A stretch of 10,926 nt of DNA, from contig CAIJTL010000218.1 in assembly GCA_903823545.1 (NCBI GenBank), forward strand, positions 1 through 10,926, written 5' to 3'. The first letter of the stretch is position 1. Every line of letters starts with the position of its first letter. Below, piece by piece: positions 7,485 to 10,926 of the stretch. The notes below the pieces were generated by a model. The model was not told the DNA's origin. It was given only the letters and a program-made list of their open reading frames with translations, and did no database searches. The position numbers and the translations under genes were made by a program. The stretch comes from an uncultured Planctomycetaceae bacterium (GTDB lineage Bacteria > Planctomycetota > Planctomycetia > Planctomycetales > Planctomycetaceae).

Positions 7485-8483
7485 ATGCCCGAACTTCGCA
7501 AAGACCCGATCACCGGCCGCTGGGTGATCATTGCTCCTGATCGCGCCAAGCGACCGACCGACTTCGATGCGTCAACCGCTCGCCCTGCCGAGTCGTTTTG
7601 TCCGTTCTGTGAGGGAAACGAATTAGCTTCGGCGGCCGAGATTGTTGCCTATCGCAATCACGGCTCGGTCCCCAATGGGCCAGGTTGGCGAGTCCGCACT
7701 GTGCCGAACAAGTTTCCGGCGCTGAAAGTGGAAGGGCAATTCGAAAGCCGAGGCGTCGGGATGTACGACGTCATGGAAGGGATCGGGGCTCACGAAGTCA
7801 TTCTCGATTGCCCGCACCACGAAAGCCGCTTCGCGTCGCTTCCCGCCAACCAGATCCGCGAAGTGTTGTGGATGTACCACGATCGGCTCGTGGACTTGAA
7901 GCGTGACCGTCGGCTGATTCATCCGCTGGTCTTCAAAAACGAAGGACACCTAGCGGGAGCCTCACTGGAGCATTGCCATTCGCAATTGATTGTGACGCCT
8001 GTGGTCCCCATTCAGGTTCAGGAAGAGATGCGCGGTGCCAAAGACTTTTTCGGTTGGCGCGGTCGGTGCATCTACTGCGACATGATCCGTGAAGAAACGC
8101 AAGCTGGCGATCGCATCGTGATGGAATCTCCCAACTTCGTGGTATTCTGTCCGTTCGCCGCTCGGTTTCCGTTTGAAACTTGGATTGTCCCGAAAAAGCA
8201 CATGAGCCATTACGAAACCGTCCAAGAAGCGGACGTTGACGAACTGGCCCACGTGTTAAAGTCTGCCTTATTGAAACTCAGGCAGTCACTCGACGATCCC
8301 CCTTACAACTACATCCTGCACACGTCGCCGTTCGACACTTACGAGTTGAAGTCGTACCACTGGCACATCGAAATCATCCCGCGCCTTACTGGCGTGGCTG
8401 GTTTTGAATGGGGCAGCGGGTTCTACATCAATTCCGTCCCCCCGGAAGACGCGGCAGAGTTTATGAGGCAGATCGAAATCTAG
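7485..8483 (+). CDS. galT: GalT-family nucleotidyltransferase (hexose-1-P)
   Basis: The product has 332 residues, the normal GalT length, in the HIT superfamily. The family transfers a nucleotidyl group through a histidine intermediate; GalT itself exchanges UMP between UDP-glucose and galactose-1-phosphate. The family N-terminus [22 protein letters not shown] is present in full. Likely zinc ligands are C39 and C42 (CPFC), with H112 and H163. The active site reads E-H-C-H-S-Q at 162-167, so His165 should be the nucleophile, and Q167 is kept. A second CxxC (CIYC near residue 195) and [10 protein letters not shown] close the C-terminal half. Classical GalT has His-Pro-His here; His-Cys-His or His-Ser-His forms include enzymes of unproven or adenylyl specificity such as ADP-glucose phosphorylase. 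A GH57 glucanase-type gene lies downstream, so an ADP-glucose or glycogen role is a fair alternative. A weak AAGAAAG precedes the start. Confidence 0.85.
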   Translation: MPELRKDPITGRWVIIAPDRAKRPTDFDASTARPAESFCPFCEGNELASAAEIVAYRNHGSVPNGPGWRVRTVPNKFPALKVEGQFESRGVGMYDVMEGIGAHEVILDCPHHESRFASLPANQIREVLWMYHDRLVDLKRDRRLIHPLVFKNEGHLAGASLEHCHSQLIVTPVVPIQVQEEMRGAKDFFGWRGRCIYCDMIREETQAGDRIVMESPNFVVFCPFAARFPFETWIVPKKHMSHYETVQEADVDELAHVLKSALLKLRQSLDDPPYNYILHTSPFDTYELKSYHWHIEIIPRLTGVAGFEWGSGFYINSVPPEDAAEFMRQIEI

Positions 8484-8544
8484 TCCACTGTAATTTGCAA
8501 ATGCTGCTCATCCGCATTGGAATGAGCGACGTTGATCCGTTGAT

Positions 8545-8561
8545 CCTCGAAAATCGCGAGG
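8545..8561 (+). promoter_or_regulatory. Shine-Dalgarno within a small hairpin before Uma2 gene
   Basis: GAGG at 8558-8561 lies five bases before the ATG at 8567 and selects this start over in-frame ATGs at 8501 and 8522, which have no such site. The same bases form the 3' arm of a five-pair hairpin, CCTCG 8545-8549 with CGAGG 8557-8561 around AAAATCG. Masking of the ribosome binding site is possible, but the stem is short. Confidence 0.5.
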
Positions 8562-8566
8562 TCGCC

Positions 8567-9319
8567 ATGGCTACAGAAACTCTCAGTGAACCGACAACGC
8601 TGCCACGCGTAACCGTCCGCGCTGAATCTCCGCCGAAGAAACCAAATTATGAATCTGGTCGTCTTCCTCAACCCATTGAGTACCCCGATTCTGATGGTCA
8701 ACCTATGGCCGAAAGCGACTTTCAGTTTGAACCGCTCAGCTACGCTGTTGAGTCTCTGAAGATTCACTTTCAAGATCGCAACGATGTCTATGTCGCTGGC
8801 AACACCTTCTTCTATTACGAAGAAGGCGAACCGTCCGAAGTAGTCGCACCTGACGTGTTGGTCGTCATCGGAGCCGAGAAGCATAAGCGGCGGACTTACA
8901 AACTTTGGGAAGAACCGAAGGCTCCTGATTTCATTTTGGAGATCACCTCCAACAGCACCCGCAACAAAGACCAAGGAGCCAAGAAAGGCTTGTACCAGTT
9001 CCTCGGAGTGACCGAGTATTTCTGCTACGACCCTACCGGCGACTACCTCGATCCACCGCTGTTGGGTTACCGGCTCGATAATAGGTTCTATGTTCCCATT
9101 GCTCCGAAGGAGCAATCGAAATCTGTGGTGATCGTGCCCAGCCAAACGCTGGGACTCGATCTTCGCATGGATGGCCGCGAGTTTCGTTTCGCAGATCCGC
9201 AAACCGGATTGGCCTTACGAAACTTTGCCGAAACTGAGGCCGCTCGTTTGCAAGGAGAGTCCCGCATCCGCGAGCTCGAAGCGCAATTGGCTGCAATGCG
9301 AACCCAGGAATCGAATTAG
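8567..9319 (+). CDS. Uma2-family (DUF820) restriction-endonuclease-fold protein
   Basis: This is a 250-residue protein when started at the ATG with the best ribosome binding site. Residues 1-46 are a proline-rich extension. The domain follows: FQFEPLSYAVESLKIHF near 52, then VAPDVLVV with Asp96, then PDFILEITSNSTRNKD with Glu125, then KKGLYQFLGVTEYFCYDP near 139. The Asp and Glu match the acidic pair of the PD-(D/E)xK nuclease fold used by Uma2 proteins. Biochemical activity of this family is largely untested, so nuclease function is inferred. Residues from about 214 on (ETEAARLQGESRIRELEAQL) are a probable coiled coil, common at the end of these proteins. It lies 83 bases after galT and 26 bases before the GH57 start, so it is probably cotranscribed with the latter. 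Uma2 genes are often multicopy and unrelated to their neighbours. Confidence 0.85.
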   Translation: MATETLSEPTTLPRVTVRAESPPKKPNYESGRLPQPIEYPDSDGQPMAESDFQFEPLSYAVESLKIHFQDRNDVYVAGNTFFYYEEGEPSEVVAPDVLVVIGAEKHKRRTYKLWEEPKAPDFILEITSNSTRNKDQGAKKGLYQFLGVTEYFCYDPTGDYLDPPLLGYRLDNRFYVPIAPKEQSKSVVIVPSQTLGLDLRMDGREFRFADPQTGLALRNFAETEAARLQGESRIRELEAQLAAMRTQESN

Positions 9320-9333
9320 AAAATCCCCGAAGT

Positions 9334-9340
9334 AAGGAAG
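9334..9340 (+). promoter_or_regulatory. Shine-Dalgarno for the GTG start at 9346
   Basis: AAGGAAG lies five bases before a GTG at 9346. No ATG lies between the upstream gene's stop and the conserved HNHQP motif in this frame, so this site fixes a GTG start that simple ATG-based gene finding would miss. Confidence 0.75.
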
Positions 9341-9345
9341 CGTCT

Positions 9346-10926
9346 GTGTCTCCATCGGTTCGACTCTCTCTCGTCTTTCATAATCATCAGCCAATCGGCA
9401 ACTTCGAGGGTGTCTTTGAAGAGGCCTATCGCGACAGCTACGCGCCGTTCCTCGAAGTGCTGCGCGAGTATCCCGACATTAAGGTGTCGATCCACAACTC
9501 CGGCAGCTTGCTGGAATGGCTCGTGGCCGCGCATCCGGAGTACATCGACTCGCTGAGAGAAATGTGTCACAGCGGGCAGGTCGAGATTCTTGGCGGTCCG
9601 TTTTATGAGCCGATCTTGGCGTGCATTCCAGCGCGAGACCGAGTCGGGCAAATGCGGCTTTACTCGGATTATTTGGAAACACTGTTCGGCAAACCGGTGC
9701 GTGGCATGTGGGTGCCGGAGCGGGTTTGGGAACAGTCCTTCGCCTCCGATATCGCGGCAGCAGGGATCGAGTTCACGGTGCTCGATGATTCGCACTTTCG
9801 CAACGCGGGGTTGTCGCCAGAAAAACTCTTCGGGCATTACCTCACGGAAGACGAAGGGCAATTGCTGACGATTTTCCCAATCGCCGAACGGTTGCGCTAC
9901 ACGATTCCCTGGGAAGAGCCGGATGCCAGCATCGCGTTCTTGCGCGACCTCGCGAACAAAGTTCCGAACGCAATCGCCGTTTGCGGTGACGACGGTGAGA
10001 AGTTTGGCGTGTGGCCCGGCACGCATGACTTGGTCTTCAATCGGGGTTGGTTACGACGTTTCTTTGATGCGTTGCGAGCCAACCAAGATTGGCTGAAAAC
10101 GACGACGCTTTGTGAGTGTGTCGATAACGTTCCGCCAATCGGAAGCTGCTTCCTGCCCGACAGCAGCTATCGTGAAATGACTGAGTGGGTCTTGCCGCCG
10201 CAGCGTCAATTGTCGCTCGCCGCGTTGAACAAGAAGCACGAAGGGGATTCCGAATGGCCAGAGATCAAGCAGTTCATGCGTGGTGGCTTCTGGCGAAACT
10301 TCCGAGTGAAGTATCCCGAAGCGAACGAGATGTATGCTCGTGCGTTGCAGGTCAGTAGCCGATTAGAAGAACTGACGCGGCTCGATTCACGCGGCGATTA
10401 TCGCGACACATTGGCCGAGGCTCGTTCCGAGTTGTATCGCGGCCAATGCAATTGCCCGTACTGGCACGGCTCGTTTGGTGGTCTGTATTTGCCCCACTTG
10501 CGGAACGCGATCTATCAACACCTCATTGCCGCCGACACGCTGCTCGAAGAAGTCGCTGGAAAACTTGGATCGGCCAATCATCCCGGCAGCGGCCCGTGGG
10601 TCCGAATTGATAGCGACGATTTCAATTTCGATGCTCGCAAAGAAATCCGACTGAGCAGTGATCGGCTTGTCGCCTATCTCGCTCCGGCGACCGGCGGGCA
10701 TTTGTATGAACTCGATCTGCGAAGCATTCGCCATAATTTGCTGGCGACGCTCGATCGCCGCTTTGAACCGTATCACGACAAGATCCGACAGGCCGCACTC
10801 GACATGTCGATGCAATCAGGAATCGGCGGTGTGGATCCAAGCGGCGGCGTGAAGTTCAAGCAGCCTGACCTCGATAAGAAACTGATCTACGATGCGACCC
10901 CTCGAAAATCGTTCGTCGATCACTTC
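9346..10926 (+). CDS. GH57 4-alpha-glucanotransferase/alpha-amylase (3' truncated)
   Basis: The window holds 527 codons with no stop, so the C-terminus is cut off by the window edge. GH57 enzymes hydrolyse or transfer alpha-glucan chains of starch and glycogen. The conserved regions appear in order: FHNHQP at 11-16, GGPFYEP at 83-89, WVPERVWE with the probable nucleophile Glu125, and GDDGEKFGVWPGT with the probable acid/base Asp215/216. The 91-residue spacing Glu125 to Asp216 equals, as I recall it, that of the Thermococcus 4-alpha-glucanotransferase pair. CPYWHGSFGGLYLPHLR follows near 370, then the start of the beta-rich C-terminal domain (SDDFNFDARKEIRLSS). This set of motifs favours the glucanotransferase/alpha-amylase branch over branching enzyme or amylopullulanase. 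There is no signal peptide, so it acts in the cytoplasm, probably on glycogen. It starts at GTG behind a good Shine-Dalgarno and follows the Uma2 gene by 26 bases. Confidence 0.93.
   Translation, partial: MSPSVRLSLVFHNHQPIGNFEGVFEEAYRDSYAPFLEVLREYPDIKVSIHNSGSLLEWLVAAHPEYIDSLREMCHSGQVEILGGPFYEPILACIPARDRVGQMRLYSDYLETLFGKPVRGMWVPERVWEQSFASDIAAAGIEFTVLDDSHFRNAGLSPEKLFGHYLTEDEGQLLTIFPIAERLRYTIPWEEPDASIAFLRDLANKVPNAIAVCGDDGEKFGVWPGTHDLVFNRGWLRRFFDALRANQDWLKTTTLCECVDNVPPIGSCFLPDSSYREMTEWVLPPQRQLSLAALNKKHEGDSEWPEIKQFMRGGFWRNFRVKYPEANEMYARALQVSSRLEELTRLDSRGDYRDTLAEARSELYRGQCNCPYWHGSFGGLYLPHLRNAIYQHLIAADTLLEEVAGKLGSANHPGSGPWVRIDSDDFNFDARKEIRLSSDRLVAYLAPATGGHLYELDLRSIRHNLLATLDRRFEPYHDKIRQAALDMSMQSGIGGVDPSGGVKFKQPDLDKKLIYDATPRKSFVDHF

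Noticed and set aside
8480..9202. 240-residue minus-strand open frame opposite the Uma2 gene
   Set aside because: The + strand product has clear family motifs; the antisense product has none and is a shadow of codon bias.
9316..10026. 236-residue minus-strand open frame opposite the GH57 gene
   Set aside because: The + strand carries all GH57 signature regions in order, so the antisense frame is a shadow.

Overview
The window looks like an ordinary chromosomal stretch from a planctomycete. Four things point that way: a secreted PQQ-type beta-propeller protein with a WPWWRGPQRNG motif near its N-terminus, a very large AsmA-like membrane-anchored protein, a Uma2-family protein, and GC-rich palindromes in most of the intergenic gaps. 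The assignment is an inference from gene style, not from a marker gene. All convincing genes lie on the + strand. No tRNA, rRNA, CRISPR array, transposase or integrase gene was seen.

Layout. Positions 1-250 hold no convincing gene. A 100-residue secreted tyrosine-rich protein (251-553) has a strong Shine-Dalgarno and is followed by a perfect hairpin terminator (670-705) and a near-perfect 28-base inverted repeat (744-821). Next come a 1204-residue AsmA/TamB-like protein (885-4499), a 398-base gap carrying a mosaic of small hairpins nested in a larger inverted repeat (4557-4765), and an exported beta-propeller protein (4898-6199). A palindromic repeat (6204-6266) separates this from gcvT, the glycine-cleavage aminomethyltransferase (6285-7400). 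A third type of palindrome (7401-7451) lies before a GalT-family nucleotidyltransferase (7485-8483), which is followed by a Uma2-family protein (8567-9319). The window ends inside a GH57 glucanotransferase/amylase gene (9346 to the right edge), which begins at GTG and has no stop in the window.

How the genes fit together. GalT and the GH57 enzyme probably both serve alpha-glucan or sugar-phosphate metabolism. The GalT active site reads His-Cys-His instead of the classical His-Pro-His, so its substrate is less certain than the family name suggests. The Uma2 gene lies between them, only 26 bases before the GH57 start, so these two are probably cotranscribed. gcvT stands without gcvH or gcvP beside it. 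The AsmA-like and propeller proteins are both envelope proteins but are separated by a repeat-filled gap and need not work together.

Nothing here is clearly a new system. The items most worth a second look are the tyrosine-rich small secreted protein, the recurring three-base-loop hairpins, and the GalT active-site variant next to a glucan-active enzyme.
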